Shown: positions 22,480-30,861 of the stretch, in pieces
Layout of the letters: every line of letters starts with the position of its first letter
How positions within the stretch are numbered: position 1 is the first letter of the stretch
Assembly: GCF_001267885.1 (NCBI RefSeq)
Contig: NZ_CP012382.1
Location: 1,599,001-1,663,000 of the forward strand
DNA length: 64,000 nucleotides
DNA from: Streptomyces ambofaciens ATCC 23877
GTDB taxonomy: Bacteria; Actinomycetota; Actinomycetes; Streptomycetales; Streptomycetaceae
Direction: 5' to 3'
The notes under the pieces: model-generated
Databases searched by the model: none
What the model saw: the letters and a program-made list of their open reading frames with translations, nothing else
Told to the model about the DNA's origin: nothing
Made by a program: the position numbers and the translations under genes

Positions 22480-22609
22480 GGCGGACGCCGCCGGGATGGC
22501 CGCCCCGGCCTCCGCCCCCGCCCGGACGAGACGGGCGCCGCCGCAGTGGCCGCCTCGGACGCCCGCACCTGCCCGGCCGAGGCGGGCGCCGCCGGGGTGG
22601 CCGCCTCGG
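22480..22609. repeat. degenerate 50/51-bp tandem repeat
   Basis: Three copies of a GCGG[A/G]CGCCGCCG..[A/G]TGGCCGCC unit start near 22480, 22530 and 22581. They lie upstream of the LemA-like gene in GC-rich DNA that has no credible reading frame. Confidence 0.6.
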
Positions 22610-22780
22610 GCCCGCCCGTGCCCGGCCGGGCCTCGCACCGGGCGGGCCGGCCTGGCGGGGCGTGGCGGCCGGGGCGGGCCCGAAGTGCCGGTGCGGGCCG
22701 GGTCCGGCGCGTCGGCGCGCGGCCGGTCCGAGCGCCGAAGCGGACTGGGTCCGGACCGCCGGAGCGCGGCCGGTACCAGT

Positions 22781-23030
22781 GCCGACGCACGGCCGGTACG
22801 AAGCGCCGGTCCGCGCTGGACCCGGACCACCGAAACCCGCCCGGCCCAAGAGCCCACGCACAGCCGGTACGAAGCGCCAGTGCGCGCAGGACCCGGACCG
22901 CCCGAACCCGCCCGGCCCAAGAGCCCACGCACAGCCGGTACGAAGCGCCAGTGCGCGCAGGACCCGGACCGCCCGAACCCGCCCGGCCCAAGAGCCCACG
23001 CACAGCCGATCCGAAGCGCCGGTGCGCGGG
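22781..23030. repeat. 71-bp tandem repeats
   Basis: Two full, essentially identical 71-bp units (22851-22921 and 22922-22992), a diverged unit before them (22781-22850, about 70 bp) and a partial one after (from 22993). Each begins AGCCCACGCACAGCC. 71 is not a multiple of 3, so this is not a protein repeat. It fills most of the 609-bp gap between pimA and the LemA-like gene. Confidence 0.9.
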
Positions 23031-23038
23031 CCGGCCTC

Positions 23039-24202
23039 TCAGTCCCTCGCCAGTCCGAAGCGTGCCCTCAGTCCCGTCGCCCGGTCGTCCGTCGCCACCG
23101 CCGCCGCGCCTGCGGTGACCGTCTCGTAGACGGACAGGATGTCGGCGCCGACGGTCGACCAGTCGAAGCGCCGTACGTGCGCGCTGCCCCGCTCCCGCAG
23201 TTCGGCCCGGCGCCGCGGGTCGGCCAGCAGCCGCACCGCCGCGTCGGCGAGTGCGTCGGCGTTCTCGTTGGGGAACAGCTCGCCGGCCGCTCCCTGGTCG
23301 AGGACCTGCGCGAAGGCGTCCAGGTCGGAGGCGAGCACGGGCGCGCCCGCCGACATGGCCTCGACCAGGATGATCCCGAAGCTCTCGCCACCGGTGTTGG
23401 GCGCGACGTACAGGTCGACGCTGCGCAGGAAGCGGGCCTTGTCCTCGTCGCTGATCATGCCGAGGAACTCCACACGGGAGCGCAGCTCCTTCGGCAGGCT
23501 CTCCACGGCCTCCTCCTCGTCGCCGCGGCCCGCGACCACCAGCCGGGTCTGCGGCCGGGCGGCGAGGATCTTCGGCAGCGCCCGCATCAGCACCGGCAGG
23601 CCCTTGCGGGGCTCGTCGATGCGCCCTATGAAGCCGATCGTGTCGCCCTGCCACTCGGGGTTGGGATCGGCACCGGCGAAGAAGTCGACGTCGACGCCGT
23701 TGGGGATGACGACGGCGTCCCCGCCCAGGTGCTCGACGAGGGTGCGGCGGGCGTACTCGCTCACCGCGATCCGGGCACTGATCTTCTCCAGCGCGGCCTG
23801 GAGGATCGAGTACGCGGCGATCATCGCGCGGGAGCGCGGGTTGGACGTGTGGAAGGTGGCCACGATCGGCCCCTGCGCCGCCCAGCAGGTGAGCAGGCCC
23901 AGCGAGGGCGAGGTGGGCTCGTGGATGTGGATGACGTCGAAGGCGCCGTCGTGCAGCCAGCGCCGTACCCGGGCCGCCGACAGGAAGCCGAAGTTGAGCC
24001 GGGCCACCGAGCCGTTGTACGGCACCGGCACCGCGCGGCCGGCCGAGACGACGTACGGGGGCAGCGGGGTGTCGTCGTCGGCGGGGGCGAGGACGGACAC
24101 CTCGTGGCCGAGGCGGACGAAGTACTCGGCGAGGTCCCGGATGTGGAACTGGACGCCACCCGGCACGTCCCAGGAGTACGGGCAGACGATGCCGATCCTC
24201 AC
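23039..24202 (-). CDS. pimA: Phosphatidyl-myo-inositol mannosyltransferase (PimA-like GT4)
   Basis: A 387-residue GT-B glycosyltransferase. The N-terminal donor/acceptor motif [21 protein letters not shown] is characteristic of PimA. The C-terminal half carries [20 protein letters not shown] and the EX7E-like [14 protein letters not shown] that binds GDP-mannose. It is predicted to add the first mannose to phosphatidylinositol on the cytoplasmic face. The GTG at 24202 overlaps the acyltransferase stop by 4 bp. Context (PIP synthase, acyltransferase, this gene) supports the assignment. Confidence 0.9.
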   Translation of the reverse strand: MRIGIVCPYSWDVPGGVQFHIRDLAEYFVRLGHEVSVLAPADDDTPLPPYVVSAGRAVPVPYNGSVARLNFGFLSAARVRRWLHDGAFDVIHIHEPTSPSLGLLTCWAAQGPIVATFHTSNPRSRAMIAAYSILQAALEKISARIAVSEYARRTLVEHLGGDAVVIPNGVDVDFFAGADPNPEWQGDTIGFIGRIDEPRKGLPVLMRALPKILAARPQTRLVVAGRGDEEEAVESLPKELRSRVEFLGMISDEDKARFLRSVDLYVAPNTGGESFGIILVEAMSAGAPVLASDLDAFAQVLDQGAAGELFPNENADALADAAVRLLADPRRRAELRERGSAHVRRFDWSTVGADILSVYETVTAGAAAVATDDRATGLRARFGLARD

Positions 24203-25131
24203 GGGGCGCCCTGCCCCTCGGCCGCCGGGGGTGCCTTGGCGGGGTCGAGGTCCTTCAGCCACAAGCGCTGGAGCATGTGCCAGTCCTCCGGGTGGTCGGC
24301 GATCCCCGTGGCGAAGGCGTCGGCCAGCGCCTGTGTCATGACGGACGTCTTTTCCGCACGGGTACCTGACTCGGGCACCTCGACCGGTGGATGGACCCGG
24401 CCCCGCATCACGGGCGAGTCGTCGTACCAGAGCGTCACCGGCAGCAGCCGCGCGCCGGTCTGCAGCGCGAGCAGGGCGGGCCCGGCCGGCATGCGGGCCG
24501 TCTCGCCGAAGAAGTCGACCTCCACGCCGGAGGCGGACAGGTCGCGGTCGGCGACCAGGCAGACCAGGCCGCCGTCGCGCAGCCGCCGGGCCAGCGTGCC
24601 GAACGCCGTGCCGCCGCTGTGCGGGAGGACCTCCATGCCGAGGCCCTCGCGGTAGGCGACGAAGCGGTCGTAGAGGGTCTCCGGCTTGAGGCGCTCGGCG
24701 ACCGTGGTGAAGGGGATGCCCAGCTGCGTCGTCACCCAGGCACCGGCGAGGTCCCAGTTGGCCAGGTGCGGAAGGGCCAGGACCACGCCCTTGCCGGCGT
24801 CCAGGCCGTCGGTGAGGTGGTGCAGGTCCTCGGGGACGAAGCCCGCCGCGACGCGCTCGCGGCTCCAGGCCGGGAGCCGGAAGGACTCCATCCAGTAGCG
24901 CAGGTACGAGCGCATGCCCGCGCGCGACAGCGCGGCGAGCCGTTCGGGGCCCGCGCCCGGCACCACGCGCGCGTAGTTGCTCTCCAGGCGGCGGACGCCC
25001 GTGCCGCGCTGCTTCCAGGCGATGTCCGCGACCGTGCGGCCGAGCCGTGCGGCGACCGGCTCGGGCAGCTTCTTCACGGTGCTCCAGCCGGCGCCGTACA
25101 GGCCGTCGGCCAGCCGGTCCCGAGCGCTCAC
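24199..25131 (-). CDS. Phosphatidylinositol mannoside acyltransferase (LPLAT/HtrB family)
   Basis: A 310-residue LpxL/HtrB-like acyltransferase. The HxxxxD-type motif is [14 protein letters not shown], with later conserved [18 protein letters not shown]. It corresponds to PatA, which acylates the mannose of PIM1. The start is GTG (25131), with 4-bp overlaps at both ends (pgsA-type gene upstream, pimA downstream), so the three form one coupled unit. Confidence 0.88.
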   Translation of the reverse strand: MSARDRLADGLYGAGWSTVKKLPEPVAARLGRTVADIAWKQRGTGVRRLESNYARVVPGAGPERLAALSRAGMRSYLRYWMESFRLPAWSRERVAAGFVPEDLHHLTDGLDAGKGVVLALPHLANWDLAGAWVTTQLGIPFTTVAERLKPETLYDRFVAYREGLGMEVLPHSGGTAFGTLARRLRDGGLVCLVADRDLSASGVEVDFFGETARMPAGPALLALQTGARLLPVTLWYDDSPVMRGRVHPPVEVPESGTRAEKTSVMTQALADAFATGIADHPEDWHMLQRLWLKDLDPAKAPPAAEGQGAP

Positions 25132-25796
25132 TTCGCCGCCTCGGTGCCCTGGTCCTCCTGTGCGGCGGCATCCGCCTCGGCGGCCTCCCGGCGCACGGTG
25201 ACGACGCGCTGGACGAGCGTGACGAGGCTGCCGACGGCGACGACCCACAGGGCGACGGGGAGCAGGTACTGGATCCCCGGCACGCCGAACGTGTGCAGTC
25301 CCGCGAATCCGGCGGCGACCAGGGAGACGACGAGCCGCTCGGCGCGCTCGACGAGTCCGTTGACGGCGACCGGCAGACCGATCGACTCGCCGCGCGCCTT
25401 GGTGTACGACACGACCTGGCCGCTGGCCAGGCAGAAGATCGACACGGCGCACAGCACGTTGTCGTCACCGCCGCCCGCGTACCAGAGGGCGAAACCGCCG
25501 AAGATCGCGCCGTCGGCGACCCGGTCCAGCGTGGAGTCCAGGAAGGCGCCCCAGCGGCTGGAGCGGCCGAGCTGGCGGGCCATGTTGCCGTCGACGAGGT
25601 CGGAGAAGACGAAGAGCGTGATCACGACCGTGCCCCAGAAGAACTCGCCCATGGGGTAGAAGACCAGCGCTCCCGCGACCACACCGGCGGTGCCGATCAA
25701 CGTGACCGTGTCCGGGCTGACGCCCCGGCGGATGAGAAACGCGGCGAACGGTGTGAGGACACGCGTAAAAAATGCACGCGCGTACTTGTTCAGCAT
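25128..25796 (-). CDS. pgsA: Phosphatidylinositol phosphate synthase (CDP-alcohol phosphatidyltransferase)
   Basis: A 222-residue, five- to six-TM enzyme with the complete CDP-alcohol phosphatidyltransferase motif between D66 and D91 (DLVDGNMAR...GAFLDSTLD). Actinobacterial homologues condense CDP-diacylglycerol with inositol 1-phosphate. It is the first gene of the PIM operon. The start is ATG 25796. Confidence 0.92.
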   Translation of the reverse strand: MLNKYARAFFTRVLTPFAAFLIRRGVSPDTVTLIGTAGVVAGALVFYPMGEFFWGTVVITLFVFSDLVDGNMARQLGRSSRWGAFLDSTLDRVADGAIFGGFALWYAGGGDDNVLCAVSIFCLASGQVVSYTKARGESIGLPVAVNGLVERAERLVVSLVAAGFAGLHTFGVPGIQYLLPVALWVVAVGSLVTLVQRVVTVRREAAEADAAAQEDQGTEAAK

Positions 25797-26056
25797 GGCC
25801 TTCCCGACGGTCGCTGTGGCCGCGGCCCCTGCTGGCCACCGGCTGGCCCATCGTAGCCACGCGCGCGCGTGGGTGACGGCCGGGCACCCTCTCCCCCGGT
25901 GGGCGGCCGGTGGGGCGGCGGGATCGGGGCCTTCGTATGGACGGCGCGTGACGGGAGTGGAAAGCTCGAAGGACCGCGGGCGTCACCGGAGCCGCCAGCA
26001 CGCGGTCCCGCGTGTCCGCGCCCACAGCGACCTCACCGTGCACGGGAGGCAAGGAC

Positions 26057-28255
26057 ATGGGCGACAAGGCGCACACCCACCCCGGAGCCGCCGGAAGGGC
26101 GACGGCGGCCGACCATCCCACGTCCGTACGGAATGTGGTGCTGGTCGGCCACTCCGGATCGGGCAAGACGACTCTGGTGGAGGCTCTCGCGCTGACGGCG
26201 GGAGCACTGAACCGGGCGGGCCGCGTGGAGGACGGCGGCTGCGTCTCGGACTACGACGAGATGGAGCACCGGCAGCACCGGTCCGTACAGCTGTCGCTGG
26301 TGCCGGTGGAATGGGACGGCATCAAGGTCAACCTCCTGGACACTCCCGGGTACACCGACTTCGTCGGTGAGCTGAGGGCCGGTCTCCGTGCGGCGGACGC
26401 GGCCCTCTTCGTCGTCTCGGCCTCCGACGGCGTGGACGGCTCGACCCGCATGGTGTGGGAGGAGTGCGCCGCCGTCGGCATGCCGCGCGCGATCGTGATC
26501 ACGCACCTGGAGGCCGCCCGCGCGGACTTCGAGGAGATGACGCGGATCTGCGCGGAGGCCTTCGGCGGGGACGACCCCGATGCCGTACTGCCGCTGTACC
26601 TGCCCTTGCGAGGGCCGCAGGCGCCCGACGGGCACGCGCCCGTGACCGGACTCATCGGGCTGCTGTCGCGGAAGCTGTTCGACTACGCGTCCGGCGAGCG
26701 CAGGGAGTCGGAGCCGGACGGGGACCGGCTGCCGCTGATCGACGAGGCCCGGTCCATGCTGATCGAGGGGATCATCTCGGAGAGCGAGGACGAGACCCTC
26801 ATGGAGCGCTATCTCGGCGGCGAGCAGGTCGACGTCAGGACGCTCATCCAGGATCTGGAGCGGGCCGTGGCCCGCGGGGTGTTCTTCCCCGTCCTGGCCG
26901 CCGCCCCGGCGGCCGAGGGCGCCCGCCAGGGACTCGGTACGGTCGAGCTGCTGGAGCTGGTCACCCGCGGCTTCCCGACCCCCCTGGAGCGCGCGGCGCC
27001 CCCGGTCACCACGCCCGACGGCGCGCCGCGCGAGCTGCGGAGGTGCGATCCCGACGAGTCGCTGGTCGCGGAGGTCGTCAAGACGTCCTCCGATCCCTAC
27101 GTCGGCCGGATCTCGCTGGTCCGCGTGTTCTCGGGCACCCTGCGCGCCGACCAGACGGTGCACGTCTCCGGCCACGGGCTGGCCGACCGCGGCCATGAGG
27201 ATCACGACGTCGACGAGCGGATCGGCGCCCTGTCGACGCCGTTCGGCAAGCAGCAGCGGCCGGTCCCGCACGTGATCGCGGGCGACCTGGCGTGTGTGGC
27301 CAAGCTGAGCCGCGCGGAGACCGGGGACACGCTGTCGGCCAAGGACGACCCGCTGCTGATGGCCCCGTGGGAGATGCCCGACCCGCTGCTGCCGCTCGCC
27401 ATAGAGGCGCACAGCAAGCCCGACGAGGACAAACTCTCCCAGGGACTGGCGCGGCTGGTCGCCGAGGACCCGACGATGCGGCTGGAGCAGAACCAGGACA
27501 CGCACCAGGTGGTCCTGTGGTGCCTGGGCGAGGCCCACGCCGACGTGGCGCTCGAACGGCTGCGCAGCCGGTACGGCGTCCAGGTCGACGTCGTACCGCA
27601 CCGGGTGTCCCTGCGGGAGACGTTCGGGAGCAGGGCGGCGGGGCGCGGCCGGCACGTCAAGCAGTCCGGCGGGCACGGGCAGTACGCCATCTGCGAGCTC
27701 GAGGTGGAGCCGCTGCCGAACGGTTCGGGCATCGAGTTCGTCGACAAGGTGGTCGGCGGCGCGGTGCCCCGGCAGTTCGTCCCGTCCGTCGAGAAGGGCG
27801 TGCGCGCGCAGGCCGCGAAGGGAGTCGTCGCGGGCCATCCGCTGATCGACGTACGGGTGACGCTCCTCGACGGCAAGGCGCACTCGGTGGACTCCTCGGA
27901 CGCCGCGTTCCAGACGGCGGGCGCGCTGGCGCTGCGGGAGGCGGCGGCCGAGGCGAGGATCCATCTGCTGGAGCCGGTCGCCGAGGTGAGCGTCCTGGTC
28001 GGCGACGCGTACGTGGGCGCCGTCATGAGCGACCTGTCCGGGCGGCGCGGCAAGGTGCTCGGCACCGAGCAGACCAGCGGGGGCCGGACCGTGATCCGGG
28101 CCGAGGTGCCCGAGCTGGAGATCGGCCGGTACGCCGTGGACCTGCGCTCCCTGTCGCACGGCACCGCGCGCTTCGACCGCCGGTACGCGCGGCACGAACC
28201 GATGCCGCAGCAGATCGCGGACCGGGTGCGGGAGGAGCTGCGGGCCGTGTCGTAG
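26057..28255 (+). CDS. EF-G paralogue (EF-G2-type translational GTPase homologue)
   Basis: A 732-residue homologue of elongation factor G. G1 is intact (GHSGSGKTT, 31-39) and so is G3 (DTPG, 95-98). The G4 position, normally NKxD, reads THLE (149-152), and the usual RGITI switch I segment is replaced by HRSVQL. Domains II-V are recognisable (VSLRETFGSRAAGRGRHVKQSGGHGQY; FVDKVVGGAVPRQFVPSVEKG; GRRGKVLGTEQ). The ATG at 26057 follows GGGAGG and is preferred over an in-frame ATG at 26012. It is monocistronic. Its role in translation is unproven; it is not the housekeeping fusA, which lies in the rpsL-rpsG-tuf cluster. Confidence 0.88.
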   Translation: MGDKAHTHPGAAGRATAADHPTSVRNVVLVGHSGSGKTTLVEALALTAGALNRAGRVEDGGCVSDYDEMEHRQHRSVQLSLVPVEWDGIKVNLLDTPGYTDFVGELRAGLRAADAALFVVSASDGVDGSTRMVWEECAAVGMPRAIVITHLEAARADFEEMTRICAEAFGGDDPDAVLPLYLPLRGPQAPDGHAPVTGLIGLLSRKLFDYASGERRESEPDGDRLPLIDEARSMLIEGIISESEDETLMERYLGGEQVDVRTLIQDLERAVARGVFFPVLAAAPAAEGARQGLGTVELLELVTRGFPTPLERAAPPVTTPDGAPRELRRCDPDESLVAEVVKTSSDPYVGRISLVRVFSGTLRADQTVHVSGHGLADRGHEDHDVDERIGALSTPFGKQQRPVPHVIAGDLACVAKLSRAETGDTLSAKDDPLLMAPWEMPDPLLPLAIEAHSKPDEDKLSQGLARLVAEDPTMRLEQNQDTHQVVLWCLGEAHADVALERLRSRYGVQVDVVPHRVSLRETFGSRAAGRGRHVKQSGGHGQYAICELEVEPLPNGSGIEFVDKVVGGAVPRQFVPSVEKGVRAQAAKGVVAGHPLIDVRVTLLDGKAHSVDSSDAAFQTAGALALREAAAEARIHLLEPVAEVSVLVGDAYVGAVMSDLSGRRGKVLGTEQTSGGRTVIRAEVPELEIGRYAVDLRSLSHGTARFDRRYARHEPMPQQIADRVREELRAVS

Positions 28256-28266
28256 CGCTGCCGGGG

Positions 28267-28291
28267 CCGGCGCGGGACTCCCCCGCGCCGG
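28267..28291 (+). terminator. terminator after EF-G paralogue
   Basis: A CCGGCGCGGG / CCCGCGCCGG 10-bp stem with a five-base loop, 12 bp past the stop codon. Confidence 0.65.
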
Positions 28292-28473
28292 TGGTGGCGA
28301 CCCGGCGTGCGACGGCGCGTGTACGCGGTCGACCCGCGCGTCCGCGGGCGCCTTCCGGCGTCCGGTGACGCATGCCGGTCGCGGCGGATACGCTGATGAC
28401 CTGATCAACAGGTGTGCGGGGCTGGGAAGTCGGGAAGGCCGCAGAACGACAGTGGTGGCGATCGGGGGCGGGT

Positions 28474-30135
28474 ATGACCGTTGACGGCGGTTACGCGGAC
28501 TTCTTCGGGCCGCAGGTGCCGCGTACGGACGGCGGGGGGCAGACGGCCACCTTCGCGCTGGCCTCGGCCGCCTACCGGGACAACCCGATGGAGGAGATCA
28601 AGAAGGCCGACAACGAGTGGCACCAGACGGCCGTCAACCCGGGCCGGTCCTGGGCCACGATCTTCCGGCCCAACCTCGGGGAGGCGTTCTCCCGCGCGGT
28701 GGCCGACCGGATGCTGGGCGGCGGACGCAAGCCCCTCATCCAGTCCTTCGGGGCCGAGCCGCAGGTGGTCGTCGAGCACTGTCTGGCGGCCAACGGCATC
28801 CGCAAGGCCCGCGACGCGCGGCTGTCCATGGTGATCGTGCTGTGCGGCCTGCTGTTCCTGCCCGGCATGCTGGTGTGGCTGCTCGGCTTCCAGATCCGCA
28901 CCACCGTCGCCAAGGCGGAGAACAAGCAGGCCGGGGCGCTGGGCACCGCGGTGCTCGTGGCCATCGCCGCGCTGGCGGTGCTGTTCCTCGTCAAGATGCC
29001 CTTCACGGGCTTCTGGGCCTGGTACGCGCGCGCGGCGGTCGTCCTGCCGGTGGTCGGCTGGTTCTGGGCCAAGCGGATCTGCGAGGGCACGGCCAGGGAT
29101 CTGCGGGAGCGCTGGGACGGCCTCCTGTCGGGCAGCGGCGTCGGCGCCAAGGTTCCCGAGGCGGTGCCCAGCAATCCGGGCGAGACGGCGGCCGAGCAGC
29201 TCCGGCAGTCCCTGGCCAAGCTCGGCGCCGAGCAGCAGTCCAACTCGGTCTTCTACGCCGGTCCCAAGGGCATACTCGGCATGGGCACGCGCTGGGGCAG
29301 CTGGCAGCTCGCCGAGAACCTGGTGCCGGCCGACCCGACCCGGGAGATCCACCCCTTCCGCAGCTGGGACGTCGTCCGGGCGGTCCACGACCAGCTGCGC
29401 ATGCTGGAGCGCGGTCCGCTGAACACCGGCGGTTTCCCGAAGCCGTCCATACGGCACTGGGTGGTGACGCCGATCGGCGAGAACGCCACGGCGGTGTCGC
29501 GTCCGGAGGGCACGGACGTCGAGGCGTACCAGGTCAAGTCCCACGCGATACAGGACATCTGCAACAAGCAGCAGTTCGGGGCCGGTGACCGGCACTACCT
29601 GGGCGTCCAGTGGACCCTGTGGGACGGCCAGCTGGTCATCACCATGCTGATCACCGTGACCGTGCTGCACGAGACGCTGCGCATCGAGGTCACGGGGCAC
29701 GCGCTGGGCCCGGTGAACCCGCTCTTCACCACCAAGCCGGAAGCCCCCTCCAAGGAGGTCGCCAAGTCGTTCAAGCCGTGGGAGACACGCAAGGTGATGC
29801 TCCCGCTGGTCACCGCGAACGAGGTGGTACGGCTCGCGGTGCGCGCCCCGCTCACCTGGTATCCGCCGCTGCTCAACTGGCTCGGCGGCTCGATCGGACT
29901 GCCGGAGCCCTTCGGGCTGCGGCACGCCTGGGCGGACCAGCCGTGGCGGCACCGTTTCATGGCCGACGACGCCCTGCGGGCGGCCGCGCCGGTGCTGCGG
30001 GTGGTGCACTCGGCGGCGATCAAGGTGCTGCAGGAGAACGGCGTGGACACGGAGAAGTTCGGGACGCGCTCGGCCTTCCTCAGCACGGCCGTGCAGGACC
30101 CGGCGCCGGGCAAGGCGGATCTGTACAACGCGTAG
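28474..30135 (+). CDS. Large membrane protein of unknown function
   Basis: A 553-residue protein with no family I can name. Around residues 115-200 there are three hydrophobic segments (LSMVIVLCGLLFLPGMLVWLL, AVLVAIAALAVLFLV, AAVVLPVVGWFWA), and another near 390 (LVITMLITVTVLHE). The rest is soluble, with conserved-looking WxxG and Trp/Pro motifs. The ATG at 28474 (MTVDGGYADFFG) follows a weak GGGGGCGGG; an upstream in-frame ATG at 28414 lacks support. The gene stands alone and converges on the HIT gene. Confidence 0.75.
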   Translation: MTVDGGYADFFGPQVPRTDGGGQTATFALASAAYRDNPMEEIKKADNEWHQTAVNPGRSWATIFRPNLGEAFSRAVADRMLGGGRKPLIQSFGAEPQVVVEHCLAANGIRKARDARLSMVIVLCGLLFLPGMLVWLLGFQIRTTVAKAENKQAGALGTAVLVAIAALAVLFLVKMPFTGFWAWYARAAVVLPVVGWFWAKRICEGTARDLRERWDGLLSGSGVGAKVPEAVPSNPGETAAEQLRQSLAKLGAEQQSNSVFYAGPKGILGMGTRWGSWQLAENLVPADPTREIHPFRSWDVVRAVHDQLRMLERGPLNTGGFPKPSIRHWVVTPIGENATAVSRPEGTDVEAYQVKSHAIQDICNKQQFGAGDRHYLGVQWTLWDGQLVITMLITVTVLHETLRIEVTGHALGPVNPLFTTKPEAPSKEVAKSFKPWETRKVMLPLVTANEVVRLAVRAPLTWYPPLLNWLGGSIGLPEPFGLRHAWADQPWRHRFMADDALRAAAPVLRVVHSAAIKVLQENGVDTEKFGTRSAFLSTAVQDPAPGKADLYNA

Positions 30136-30151
30136 GCCCCTCCCGGGGCCT
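30134..30151. terminator. hairpin at convergent membrane-protein / HIT genes
   Basis: AGGCCCC-TCCC-GGGGCCT, a 7-bp stem that overlaps the stop codon of the plus-strand gene and lies 9 bp from the HIT stop. It could terminate both. Confidence 0.5.
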
Positions 30152-30159
30152 GCCCGCCG

Positions 30160-30711
30160 CTACTCGGCGGAGGGCCACGCCTCCGCCAGCATCTTGCGGG
30201 TGTCCCCCAGCAGCTGCGGCAGCACCTTGGTGTGGCCGACGACCGGCATGAAGTTCGTGTCCCCGCCCCAGCGGGGCACGACGTGCTGGTGGAGGTGGGC
30301 GGCGATGCCCGCGCCGGCCACCGAGCCCTGGTTCATGCCGATGTTGAAGCCGTGGGCGCCGGAGGCGGTGCGCAGGGCCGTCATTGCCTGCTTGGTCAGC
30401 TCGGCGAGCTCCGCGGTCTCCACTGCGGTCAGCTCGGTGTAGTCGGCGACGTGGCGGTACGGCACGGTCATGAGGTGACCGCCGTTGTACGGGTACAGGT
30501 TGAGCACCGCGTACACGTGCTCGCCGCGCCGGACCACCAGCCCGTCCTCGTCGGACTTGGCCGGGATCGAGCAGAAGGGGCAGCCGTCGTCGGCGCCCGG
30601 GCCGCTCGGCTTGTTCTCGCCCTGGATGTAGGCCATCCGGTGGGGCGTCCACAGGCGCTGGAACGCGTCCTGCGTCCCCACTCCGATCTGCTGCTCCGGC
30701 TCACTCGTCAT
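30160..30711 (-). CDS. HIT-family protein (Ap4A phosphorylase/hydrolase-like)
   Basis: A 183-residue HIT nucleotide-binding protein with catalytic HLHQHV (139-144), a CPFC zinc-like pair (44-47) and NLYPYNGGHLMTVPYRH. Actinobacterial homologues with this architecture act on diadenosine tetraphosphate as phosphorylases. ATG 30711 gives the normal length. It lies downstream of thrS on the same strand, separated by hairpins. Confidence 0.9.
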   Translation of the reverse strand: MTSEPEQQIGVGTQDAFQRLWTPHRMAYIQGENKPSGPGADDGCPFCSIPAKSDEDGLVVRRGEHVYAVLNLYPYNGGHLMTVPYRHVADYTELTAVETAELAELTKQAMTALRTASGAHGFNIGMNQGSVAGAGIAAHLHQHVVPRWGGDTNFMPVVGHTKVLPQLLGDTRKMLAEAWPSAE

Positions 30712-30748
30712 GCGTGCAGCATATGGCGTCGCGCACGGCGACAGGGAA

Positions 30749-30775
30749 AGGCCCCCGGGAAGATCCCGGGGGCCT
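30749..30775 (-). terminator. thrS terminator
   Basis: A perfect 12-bp stem AGGCCCCCGGGA / TCCCGGGGGCCT with an AGA loop, located between thrS and the HIT gene. It is 38 bp ahead of the HIT start and 87 bp past thrS. Confidence 0.7.
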
Positions 30776-30779
30776 GAAG

Positions 30780-30856
30780 CCCCGCTTCGGCGGGGAGCAC
30801 GGCGCCTTGTGCTCTTGGGCCTTGCGAATCTTGGGGCCAGCCCCGCTCTTGCGGGG
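30780..30856. repeat. twin CCCCGC-loop-GCGGGG hairpins
   Basis: Two copies of an AG-CCCCGC-[4 nt]-GCGGGG-AGCA hairpin (stems 30780-30795 and 30841-30856, loops TTCG and TCTT) lie directly after thrS, 61 bp apart. They resemble REP-like elements or a tandem terminator. Confidence 0.6.
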
Positions 30857-30861
30857 AGCAA

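Noticed and set aside
22781..23030. 71-bp repeats considered as a CRISPR array
   Set aside because: Units are contiguous with no unique spacers, and no cas gene is near.
22435..23040. A repetitive protein encoded through the 71-bp array
   Set aside because: The period is not a multiple of three, every frame stays open because of GC bias, and no ribosome-binding site or domain is seen.
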